NCBI GenBank assembly: GCA_021793235.1
Contig: JAJYTD010000033.1
Span: 1 to 47,896 of the forward strand
DNA: 47,896 nt
DNA from: Actinomycetes bacterium
Lineage (GTDB): Bacteria; Actinomycetota; Actinomycetes; Streptosporangiales; Streptosporangiaceae
Direction: 5' to 3'
Numbering within the stretch: position 1 is the stretch's first letter; every line of letters starts with the position of its first letter. The notes beneath the pieces are model-generated. The model made no database searches, was not told the origin of the DNA, and saw only the letters and a list, made by a program, of their open reading frames with translations. Position numbers and translations under genes: made by a program. Shown in pieces: positions 41,584 to 47,896 of the stretch.

Positions 41584-42120
41584 ATGGCTTCAGCAAAGTG
41601 GCCGGTCTGGGCCACCGAGCGCGTCGAGATCGCGGTGCCCCGGTCCGACTGGTCCGCGCGGGGCGAGCGGGAACGGGAAGCGCTGGAGGCCGCGCTGGCC
41701 GCCTGGGTGCTCGGCCGGGTGGAGCATGTAGGCTCCACCGCGGTACCGGGCCTGGCGGCAAAGCCGATCCTGGACTTCCAGGCCCGGGTGGCCGACCTCG
41801 GCTGCGCGCCGCGGATCGCGGCGGCACTGGCCGATCAGGGGTGGCACCTCGTTCCGGTGGAGCTCAACGGGCGTGACTGGGAGCGGTTCTTCGTCCGGGT
41901 GGCCCACGACCGGCGCGCGGCGCATCTGCACCTGCTCGAAGCGGACGCGCGGCAGTGGGGCGAGCGGTTGGCCTTCCGCGACGCCCTACGCGCCGAGCCC
42001 GCCCTCGCCCGGGCCTACGCCGCGGTGAAAGCCGACCTGGCGGCCCGGTACGCCGACGACCGCGAGGCTTATACCAGGGGAAAGGCCGATTTCATCCGCG
42101 GCGTTCTGGGCACCCGGTGA
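41584..42120 (+). CDS. GrpB-family protein (UPF0157)
   Basis: 178 residues from ATG 41584 (a GTG one codon earlier is also possible). The family motif VEHVGSTAVPGLAAKPILDFQ is complete, with FFVRVAHDRRAAHLHLLEAD and LAFRDALRAEP further on. GrpB proteins belong to the nucleotidyltransferase superfamily; the HVGSTAVPGLAAKPILD stretch is the degenerate catalytic region. No precise reaction is established. It often stands alone, as here, convergent to the next gene. Confidence 0.9.
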   Translation: MASAKWPVWATERVEIAVPRSDWSARGEREREALEAALAAWVLGRVEHVGSTAVPGLAAKPILDFQARVADLGCAPRIAAALADQGWHLVPVELNGRDWERFFVRVAHDRRAAHLHLLEADARQWGERLAFRDALRAEPALARAYAAVKADLAARYADDREAYTRGKADFIRGVLGTR

Positions 42121-42204
42121 CCCGGTGCGCAGGCGAGCGAGTACAGTGCCGATGAGCGGGGCGGCCGGGGGCCGGGGCGGCGAATGCGAGCGGGCGTGCC
42201 GCGC

Positions 42205-43107
42205 TCAGGGTGCGGGCTGTGTCCGGGGCATCGGCGGGATCGGCTTGTCCTGCCGCGCAGCGCACCCGGCCGGGCGCGGGTCGCGGTCCTCGGCGACGCA
42301 CCGCAGCACCTCGTGGGCGGCGATCCGCCCCGCCGCGCGGAAGCCGTACTCACTGGAGTCGGTCTCGTGCCAGATGGCGTCGCGCAGTACCACGCGGGCG
42401 GCGAAGACGGGGCGGCCGCCGCCGCGAAGCTCCCACGCCTCGCGCACGCCGTCGCTGAACGCGGCGGCGAACTCGGCCGGCAGGGGCTCCCCGGGGTGCC
42501 GGCACACCTCGGGCAGGTCCGCGGCGAACGCGTAGTCCTCGACCGTGTCCTCGGGCAGCGGCTCGACATCGGCCCACACCACGGCGAACGGACCGGAGCA
42601 GGAGGTCTGCCTGATGTGGCGGACATAGACGCCGGAGACGGCGCGGGGCAGCGCGGGCGGCCTTCCCCGGGCCTCGCACCCGACCGGGCGCGGGTCGCGG
42701 TCCTCGGCCAGCGCCTGCACCGCCTCGCGAACGGCCAGGGCGGCCGCGCTATCGAGGACGGAGCAGAGCGAATCGGCCCCCTTTGCAGCGGGCGCCGTGG
42801 TGTGCCATTCGGCGCGCCGCAGTACCGCGCGCACGGCGAACACCTCCCGCAGGTACCCTTCCTCCTCCCACTCGCGGCCCAGTTGCCACCCCAGCCTCTC
42901 GATCGGCTTCCTCGGCAGCGCACGCTCCGGCGCGGGGGCGTCCACGGCGAACGTGTAGCCCCCGGCCGCATCCTCGGGCAGCGGCTCGAAATCGATGGCG
43001 AGCCTGACACCGGTGCGACCGGCGCCGACCTGCCTGCTGTGGTCCACGCGCACGCCGGCGAGCCTTCGGGGCCGGAGGGGCGGGTACCGGTGCCGATCGG
43101 CGGGCAT
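42205..43107 (-). CDS. Hypothetical protein of two tandem EF-G domain IV-like repeats
   Basis: 300 residues from ATG 43107 with AGGAG before it. Residues 16-145 and 156-285 are two copies of one domain: both contain FEPLPED or VEPLPED, then a GVREA-like helix, AVLRRAEWH or VVLRDAIWHETDSSE, and end AEDRDPRPxGC. The second copy closely follows elongation factor G domain IV (EPLP, GVREA, V.L.D..WH..DSSE..FR.AG). No GTPase domain is present. EF-G-like proteins carrying domain IV protect or remodel ribosomes, so a ribosome-binding role is possible but unproven. Confidence 0.75.
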   Translation of the reverse strand: MPADRHRYPPLRPRRLAGVRVDHSRQVGAGRTGVRLAIDFEPLPEDAAGGYTFAVDAPAPERALPRKPIERLGWQLGREWEEEGYLREVFAVRAVLRRAEWHTTAPAAKGADSLCSVLDSAAALAVREAVQALAEDRDPRPVGCEARGRPPALPRAVSGVYVRHIRQTSCSGPFAVVWADVEPLPEDTVEDYAFAADLPEVCRHPGEPLPAEFAAAFSDGVREAWELRGGGRPVFAARVVLRDAIWHETDSSEYGFRAAGRIAAHEVLRCVAEDRDPRPAGCAARQDKPIPPMPRTQPAP

Positions 43108-43424
43108 GGGAGCTCCTGTTCGGGACGGGGCAGGCGGGGCGGTGGGAGCCCGCCGGCGGATCTCCGGGCGGGCACACACCGACGCTAGCCGCCGCACCTT
43201 CCGGCGCCAACCGGTTTCCCGCCGCCCGCGCGACAACCGCCGATACCGCGCCGGCGGATACGAGCGGCGGGAGGCATATGCGGTGGGCCCCGTCCCCGCG
43301 TCGGCGGCGGCCGGTGCCGGCGCCTTCCGCGGTTCCCGCCAGGGCCCGGCCCGTGCGCGCGGGCCGGGCCCGGCTAGGATTGTCCTCCTCCTCGACCGCC
43401 CCGGCCCAGAAGCGGGAGCCCCCC
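43108..43424. other. Divergent intergenic region, EF-G-IV protein and DUF3592 protein
   Basis: 317 bp without a gene. TAGGAT (about 43375) may be a -10 box for the downstream gene. Nothing else is recognisable. Confidence 0.4.
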
Positions 43425-44336
43425 ATGCCCGAGCTCGAATTCGGTACGATCGTCTTCCTGTGCATCGCCGCCGCGTTCCTGCTGTACCAGGGCGGGAGAC
43501 GGGTGCACGCGGCGCTGCGGCGGCGCAGGCGCGTCCAGGGCGGCGCCCGCGCGGAGGCGGTGGTGGAGTCGGTCGGCCCCCTCGCCCCGCCGACGGTCAC
43601 CGAGCACCCCTTCGTTCTGCGTTTCCGTTCCCCTTCCGGTGCCGAGTACGTGCACGAGTTCGCCCACGGTTTCGGGGGTATCGTCCCCGTCCCGGGATGG
43701 CGGGTGCGGGTGCTCTTCGATCCCGGCGACCCCGCCAACCTGGAGATCACCGACAACCCCTACACAGGGCCCATCGCGGGGGCCCCGCCGCTGCGGCGGC
43801 CCGGCACGTGGTCCCGGGTGCTTCCCAGGGTGCTCCCTTTTGCCGCCCTGGCCCTGTTCGGCGTTCTGTTCGTGGTCTCCGACATCGACGTGGGCCTTTC
43901 CCTGCCCCTGTTCGGGGTCGTCTTCGCCGGAATGGGGCTGTTCGCGCTCATCAGCGGAGTCGTCAACTGGCGAGCAGGGTCGCGGCTGCGCAGGTCGTCC
44001 GTTCAGACTGGCGGGACGGTCACCCACTCCTGGGAGGAGTGGGTGAGGCGGAGCGGCTCCAGCAACAGTACGTCCCGGAGCGTACGCGTCTACCCCTACA
44101 CGGTGTTGTACCCCTTGCCCGACGGCCGCCAGGTGCATCGGCGCTCATGGGGGGCCACCAGCACCGTCCGCTACCAGCCGGGGCAGCAGGTGAATGTGGC
44201 GTTCGACCCCTCGGACCCGACCCGCTTCACGGTCGGCCCGCACAGCAGCGGAGTGGCCGCCACCCTGATCGCGACTCTCCTGGGCGTCTTCTTCGTCGCC
44301 GTCGGCACGGGCATCATCGTCTTCTCCCTGACCTGA
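43425..44336 (+). CDS. DUF3592-like membrane protein
   Basis: 303 residues from ATG 43425 with GGGAG before it; the frame upstream is open but Arg/Pro-rich and not protein-like. An N-terminal span (FGTIVFLCIAAAFLLYQGG) is followed by a first beta-rich domain (FVLRFRSPSGAEYVHEF, VRVLFDPGDPANLEI). A double span, a second similar domain (YTVLYPLPDGRQVHRRSW, VNVAFDPSDPTRFTV) and a C-terminal span complete it. The duplicated beta domain with FDPxDPxxxxI is the DUF3592 signature. The family has no known reaction. Confidence 0.82.
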   Translation: MPELEFGTIVFLCIAAAFLLYQGGRRVHAALRRRRRVQGGARAEAVVESVGPLAPPTVTEHPFVLRFRSPSGAEYVHEFAHGFGGIVPVPGWRVRVLFDPGDPANLEITDNPYTGPIAGAPPLRRPGTWSRVLPRVLPFAALALFGVLFVVSDIDVGLSLPLFGVVFAGMGLFALISGVVNWRAGSRLRRSSVQTGGTVTHSWEEWVRRSGSSNSTSRSVRVYPYTVLYPLPDGRQVHRRSWGATSTVRYQPGQQVNVAFDPSDPTRFTVGPHSSGVAATLIATLLGVFFVAVGTGIIVFSLT

Positions 44337-44452
44337 GCCGGTATGCGCCCCTGGAGACCACCGCCGCCGCGTTCGGGGGCCGCCGTGTTCGCGGAGCGGA
44401 CTCTGCTGAGCCTCCCGGGCGAGCTGGGCCTACCCTGGTGCGCCCCGCCCTT

Positions 44453-44496
44453 CCTATTCGCGGCTTATTCACGCCTTAGCCACCTCTTAACGATGC
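44453..44496 (+). promoter_or_regulatory. Four 11-bp-phased direct repeats, probable response-regulator box
   Basis: CCTATTCGCGG, CTTATTCACGC, CTTAGCCACCT and CTTAACGATGC start at 44453, 44464, 44475 and 44486, exactly 11 bp apart, putting CTTA words on one face of the helix. This is the usual layout of OmpR/PhoP-type binding sites. The array ends about 75 bp before the DUF4956 start. The response regulator encoded at 47281-47896 is an obvious candidate partner. Confidence 0.65.
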
Positions 44497-44572
44497 CGCT
44501 TCTAGCGTCGGGTGCCAACGGCGACAGGTTCGGCCCGAACCGCTGCGCCCGGCACGCCAGAGGAGGACATTC

Positions 44573-45193
44573 GTGAGCCTGCTGCTTCTGCTCGCGCTTC
44601 CCGTCGATCTATTCGCGATCGCGGTACTCGCATATGCGATCTACTACCGGCGCCACCGCCGCGCCGACCTGATGTTCGCCTACATCGCGCTGAACACCGG
44701 GGTCTTCGCCGTCTCGGCGCTGATGGTCGCCCAGCAGGTGGAAATGGCCGTCGCGTTCGGGCTGTTCGGCGTCTTGTCCATCATCCGCCTGCGCTCGGAC
44801 GAGATCAGCCAGCGGGAGGTGGGATACTACTTCATCGCGCTGGCGCTGGGGCTGGTCAACGGGATCGGCGCGGCGCTGCCGCAGGTGATCCTGCCCATCG
44901 ACATCCTGCTGCTGGCCGCGATGTATGTGGCCGACCACCCCCGGCTGGCCCCCGGCGTGGAGCGGCGGACCCTCGTCTTGGACACCGTCCACGGCAGCGA
45001 CGAGGAACTGCGGGCCGACCTGCAGCGGCGCCTCAACGCCCACGTCCTCCGGGCGATGGTGAGCAACGTGGACTACGTACGCGAGACCACCACGGTGGAC
45101 GTGCGGTTCCGCAGGCCCGCCGCCCTCCCCGCGGGGCCCCCGCCCAGCGAGACCACCGTCGCCATGCCCCGCTCGACCGCGCCGCTCCGATGA
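44573..45193 (+). CDS. DUF4956 membrane protein
   Basis: 206 residues from GTG 44573, preceded by AGGAGGA. Four hydrophobic spans: LLLLALPVDLFAIAVLAYAIYY, LMFAYIALNTGVFAVSALMV, VAFGLFGVLSIIRL and YYFIALALGLVNGIGA. The conserved cytoplasmic segment FGLFGVLSIIRLRSDEI is diagnostic of DUF4956. It overlaps by 4 nt the VTC-domain gene, the standard partner of this family, so the two probably form a membrane complex handling polyphosphate or a related polymer. Confidence 0.9.
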   Translation: MSLLLLLALPVDLFAIAVLAYAIYYRRHRRADLMFAYIALNTGVFAVSALMVAQQVEMAVAFGLFGVLSIIRLRSDEISQREVGYYFIALALGLVNGIGAALPQVILPIDILLLAAMYVADHPRLAPGVERRTLVLDTVHGSDEELRADLQRRLNAHVLRAMVSNVDYVRETTTVDVRFRRPAALPAGPPPSETTVAMPRSTAPLR

Positions 45194-46038
45194 CGAACGT
45201 GCTCACCGCCCCCGGAACCGACCTGCGCGCCGCTTTGCTGACGGACGCGGCCGCCGGACTCGACCTGTTCCCCGGCATGGGCCTGGAAGAAGTGAACGCG
45301 CGCGCCGGACTGCAGACCCGCATCGACGCCAAGTACCTGCTCACCCCCGATGTCTGCGCCGCGTTCCTGGCCGGGCTCGCCGAACTCGGGGAGTGGTCGT
45401 GCCTGGAGATCGACGGACAGCGGCGGTTCCGCTACGCCTCGACCTACTTCGACACCCCCGACCTGCTCACCTACCGCCAGCACCGGCAGGGCCGGCGGCG
45501 CCGCTTCAAGATCCGCACCCGGCACTACGTCGACACCGGCTACTGCGCCTTCGAGGTCAAACTGAAAGGGGCCCGGGAAGCGACGGACAAGCAGCGCATC
45601 GACCACCCGCGCGCATACGCCGACCGCCTGACCGGCCAAGCGCGGCGCTTCCTGGAGGACGTCCTGCGCAGCACCTACCGCATGTCCGCGCCGGATTCGC
45701 TGGCCCCGGCCGCCACCACGAGCTACGTGCGCCACACCCTGGTCCAGCGCACCGGCGCCGCGCGCGTCACCTTCGACACCGGGCTGGTCTGCACCGCGCC
45801 GAGCGGGCAGCGGGTCGAGGCGCTGCCCCTGTGGGCGGTGGAGACGAAATCGGACGGCAGCGGGGGCGCCGCTGAGCGCCTCCTGTGGTCGCTGGGCGCG
45901 CGCCCACTGCGGATCAGCAAGTACTGCCTGGCCACCGCCGTCCTCAACCCCGGCCTCGCAGCCAACCCCTGGAACCGGGCGCTGCACCGGTGGTTCGGGG
46001 ATCGTGCCGGTCACCGGGACCGCCCAGGTCCACGGTGA
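45190..46038 (+). CDS. VTC-domain (polyphosphate polymerase-like) protein
   Basis: 282 residues from ATG 45190, in ATGA overlap with the DUF4956 gene. The VTC/CYTH-like tunnel fold is seen in TRIDAKYLLTPDV, RFRYASTYFDTPDLLTYRQHRQGRRRRFKIRTRHY, FEVKLKGAREATDKQRI and AVETKSDG. These are the basic and acidic tunnel residues expected of triphosphate-tunnel enzymes. In yeast VTC4 this domain makes polyphosphate from ATP; in bacteria the activity is inferred. Its last 95 bp overlap the 3' end of the convergent histidine kinase gene. Confidence 0.9.
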   Translation: MTNVLTAPGTDLRAALLTDAAAGLDLFPGMGLEEVNARAGLQTRIDAKYLLTPDVCAAFLAGLAELGEWSCLEIDGQRRFRYASTYFDTPDLLTYRQHRQGRRRRFKIRTRHYVDTGYCAFEVKLKGAREATDKQRIDHPRAYADRLTGQARRFLEDVLRSTYRMSAPDSLAPAATTSYVRHTLVQRTGAARVTFDTGLVCTAPSGQRVEALPLWAVETKSDGSGGAAERLLWSLGARPLRISKYCLATAVLNPGLAANPWNRALHRWFGDRAGHRDRPGPR

Positions 46039-47284
46039 TGACGGTCCCCGTTCCATCGGGACCCGTGCCCAACGCGATGCCGCCCCCGGAGGCCGCCGCC
46101 GTGCGCCGCACGATGTCCAATCCCAGCCCGGTGGACCCGCCGCCGCTGCGCCCCCGCTCCGCCAGGTCCTCGGCTGGCAGGCCCGGCCCCTCGTCGCCGA
46201 CCTCCACGACCGCGCCGCCTTCGGCGCGGGCCCGCAGCCGCACCGTGAACGGTGTTTCGTCGGGGGTGTGGGCGAACACGTTGCCCAGCAGCGCGTCCAT
46301 GGCCGCCGCCAGGTCGTCCGCGCCGACCCCGACCATGAGCGGCCCCGCCACCAGGTCGGTGCGGCACTCGCGCGCGGTCTCCTCGGCCAGTACGGACCAG
46401 AACTCGATGCGTTCGGCGACCACCGCCGCAGCATCGCACGAGGGGTCGCCGCGGGCGGGGCTACGGGCGGCGTTGATGGCCGCGTCGACGGCGCGCTGCA
46501 CCCCATCGGCGGCCGACTCGATGGTTTCGCGCTCGTGGGGGTCGCTGAGCGCTTCGGCCTCCAGGCGCAGCGTTGTGACCGGGGTGCGCAGCCGGTGGGA
46601 GAGGTCGGCGACGCGTTCCCGCTCGGCCACGAGCAGATCCTGGATGCGCGAAGCCAGACCGTTCAGCGCGGCCCCGACCTCCCGCAGCTCAGCCGGGCCG
46701 CTCACCTGCGCCCGCGCCTCCAGGTCGCCGCCTGCCAGCCGGTTGGCCACCCGGCTCAGCTCCGCCAGGGGCACCAGCAGTAGGCGGGCGAGCCGGTCGG
46801 CGAGCAGGAGCCCGAACCCGAGCAGGGCCAACCCCAGCACACCCAGGATGAGCCACGCACGGCCCACGTCCTCGGTGAGGTCGCTGTCGGCGACGTAGGC
46901 GCGGATGACCGCGGTCCCCTCCGGCAGCCCCTGCACCCCGAACAGGATCTCCCGGCCGCCCGGCGCCTCGGCGGTGATGCTGCGCCCGGTCGCGGCCAGC
47001 TCCACCGCGTCCGAGCGCGGCGCGTCAGCGCCCAGGACGGACCCGTCGGGCCAGAACACGGTGATCGGGTGGTCGGACACGGCGTTGAGCCGCTCGACCG
47101 AGGCCCGCACCGTGTCCCGGTCGGCGGTGGCCACAACGGCCGACAGTGCTTCGGCGTCCTGGGCGGCCTCGGTGACCACCCGGTCGCCGGCCACCTCCCG
47201 CAGCAGCAGCGCCAGCGGAACAGAGAACGCGATGAAGACCAGCGTCACCGTGGCCGCGACCAGCATCGTCAGGCGCCGCCTCAT
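45944..47284 (-). CDS. Sensor histidine kinase
   Basis: 446 residues from ATG 47284, which overlaps the response-regulator stop (ATGA). Two membrane spans (about residues 5-30 and 150-170) enclose an extracellular sensor region. HAMP (LLVPLAELSRVANRLAGGDLEARAQV), a dimerisation/phosphorylation helix with H230 (ADLSHRLRTPVTTLRLEAEAL) and the ATPase boxes (N: GNVFAHT; G: GDEGPGLP and GSTGLGLDIVRRTA) follow. The C-terminal 25 residues run antisense through the end of the VTC gene. It phosphorylates the adjacent OmpR-type regulator in response to an unknown envelope signal. Confidence 0.93.
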   Translation of the reverse strand: MRRRLTMLVAATVTLVFIAFSVPLALLLREVAGDRVVTEAAQDAEALSAVVATADRDTVRASVERLNAVSDHPITVFWPDGSVLGADAPRSDAVELAATGRSITAEAPGGREILFGVQGLPEGTAVIRAYVADSDLTEDVGRAWLILGVLGLALLGFGLLLADRLARLLLVPLAELSRVANRLAGGDLEARAQVSGPAELREVGAALNGLASRIQDLLVAERERVADLSHRLRTPVTTLRLEAEALSDPHERETIESAADGVQRAVDAAINAARSPARGDPSCDAAAVVAERIEFWSVLAEETARECRTDLVAGPLMVGVGADDLAAAMDALLGNVFAHTPDETPFTVRLRARAEGGAVVEVGDEGPGLPAEDLAERGRSGGGSTGLGLDIVRRTAAASGGGIALGTGPDGTGTVITVDLGGPGDRHDPRTTGAAPGSRGWLRGRG

Positions 47285-47896
47285 GGCCGCCCGCCCCCCG
47301 GGCCGCTGTACTGCGCCGACTGCGCGTCGGGGTCCACCAGCTTGATGCCGACCCCGCGGACCGTGTGCAGAAAGCGCGGCCGCTGCGCGGTCTCGCCCAG
47401 TTTGCGGCGCAGCCACGCGACGTGGACGTCGACCGTCTTGTCCGCGCCCCCGTAGGGGGCGCCCCACACGTCGGCGAGCAGCTGCCGCTTGGAGACCACG
47501 CTGCCCGCGTTCGACGCCAGGTAGTAGAGGAGGTCGAACTCCTTGGGGCTCAGCTCCAAGCGCTGCCCGGCGAGCCGGGCCTCACGGCTGCGGGGGTCGA
47601 TCCACAGGGCCTCGACGGTGATGCTCGGGTCGGCGGCGGCGTTGGCGGAGGCCCGCCGCATCACCGCCCGGGCGCGCGCGTCCAGTTGCCGGGCGGTGAA
47701 CGGCTTGGTGACATAGTCGTCGGCGCCCGCGTTGAGCACGCGGACGATCTCGTTCTCGTCATCGCGCGCGGTGGCGACGATCACCGGGACGTCGCTGACT
47801 CCGCGCAGCATCCGCAGCATCTCGACGCCGTCCAGGTCGGGCAGGCCCAGGTCCAATATGATCAGGTCCGGAGCGCCGTCGACGCCCCAGCCTTGT
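47281..47896 (-). CDS. OmpR-family response regulator (5' end outside window)
   Basis: The frame is open through the right edge. The visible part begins in the receiver domain at QGWGVDGAPDLIILDLGLPDLDG, whose aspartate (ILDLGLP) is the phosphorylation site. It continues with VIVATARDDENE, GADDYVTKPF (conserved lysine present) and a winged-helix DNA-binding domain (LSPKEFDLLYYLASNAGSVVSKRQLLADVWG, KTVDVHVAWLRRKLGE, TVRGVGIKL). Only about the first 45 residues are missing. It is the first gene of a two-gene operon with the kinase. The phased repeats upstream of the DUF4956 operon suit this class. Confidence 0.94.
   Translation of the reverse strand, partial: QGWGVDGAPDLIILDLGLPDLDGVEMLRMLRGVSDVPVIVATARDDENEIVRVLNAGADDYVTKPFTARQLDARARAVMRRASANAAADPSITVEALWIDPRSREARLAGQRLELSPKEFDLLYYLASNAGSVVSKRQLLADVWGAPYGGADKTVDVHVAWLRRKLGETAQRPRFLHTVRGVGIKLVDPDAQSAQYSGPGGGRP

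Overview
The window is very GC-rich, densely coded DNA from an actinomycete. Frequent GTG starts, ATGA/GTGA overlaps between operon genes, a LAL-type LuxR regulator, a PknB-like kinase, LacI-controlled sugar operons and an exact 14-bp CebR/CelR operator all fit this. The cellulose/xylan flavour and gene content suggest Nocardiopsaceae (Nocardiopsis, Streptomonospora or Thermobifida-like). That placement is an inference, because no rRNA or other phylogenetic marker is present.

Layout. 1-4747 (minus): branched-chain amino-acid-type ABC transporter operon (livG, livF, livH, livM, lipoprotein binding protein; the last runs off the window). 4876-7641 (minus): giant LAL regulator. 7899-9020: multi-pass membrane protein. 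9198-9668 (minus): NUDIX hydrolase. 9968-11758: Ser/Thr kinase with repeats, a charged coil and a membrane tail. 11900-12910 (minus): WYL regulator. 13136-14155: LacI regulator. 14156-15672: a fossil carbohydrate-degradation locus with an intact CelR/CebR operator, an internally deleted GH5 mannanase and a frameshifted AA10 polysaccharide monooxygenase. 15673-22487: an intact xylobiose-type locus (LacI repressor, divergent ABC importer and GH3 enzyme) resembling bxlR-bxlEFGA. 22749-23483: Mut7-C protein. 23540-26182 (minus): penicillin-acylase family enzyme. 26453-29164: TetR regulator divergent from a DrrAB-like exporter. 29236-32167: luciferase-like oxidoreductase, MarR regulator, quinone-oxidoreductase-like enzyme and an enolase-superfamily stump. 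32223-32549: BCCT transporter pseudogene. 32642-37137: two MFS exporters, each with a regulator (LysR, TetR). 37467-38789 (minus): membrane acyltransferase. 38846-41433: a lower-GC insert carrying a KAP P-loop NTPase fused to a receiver-like domain, bounded by direct repeats of about 200 bp. 41584-44336: GrpB protein, a protein made of two EF-G domain IV-like repeats, and a DUF3592 membrane protein. 44573-46038: DUF4956 plus VTC-domain pair. 45944-47896 (minus): histidine kinase and OmpR-type response regulator (the latter cut by the window end).

The genes form small self-contained modules: transporter plus regulator pairs for sugar uptake, drug efflux and amino-acid uptake, each with a recognisable palindromic operator. 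The best candidates for something little described are the KAP-receiver fusion between direct repeats (probably a mobile, possibly defence-related gene), the tandem EF-G domain IV protein, two solitary elements resembling type I-E CRISPR repeats, and a four-copy 11-bp helical-phase repeat upstream of the DUF4956/VTC operon. All functional statements are from reading the sequence and from memory of the families; no database search was run.
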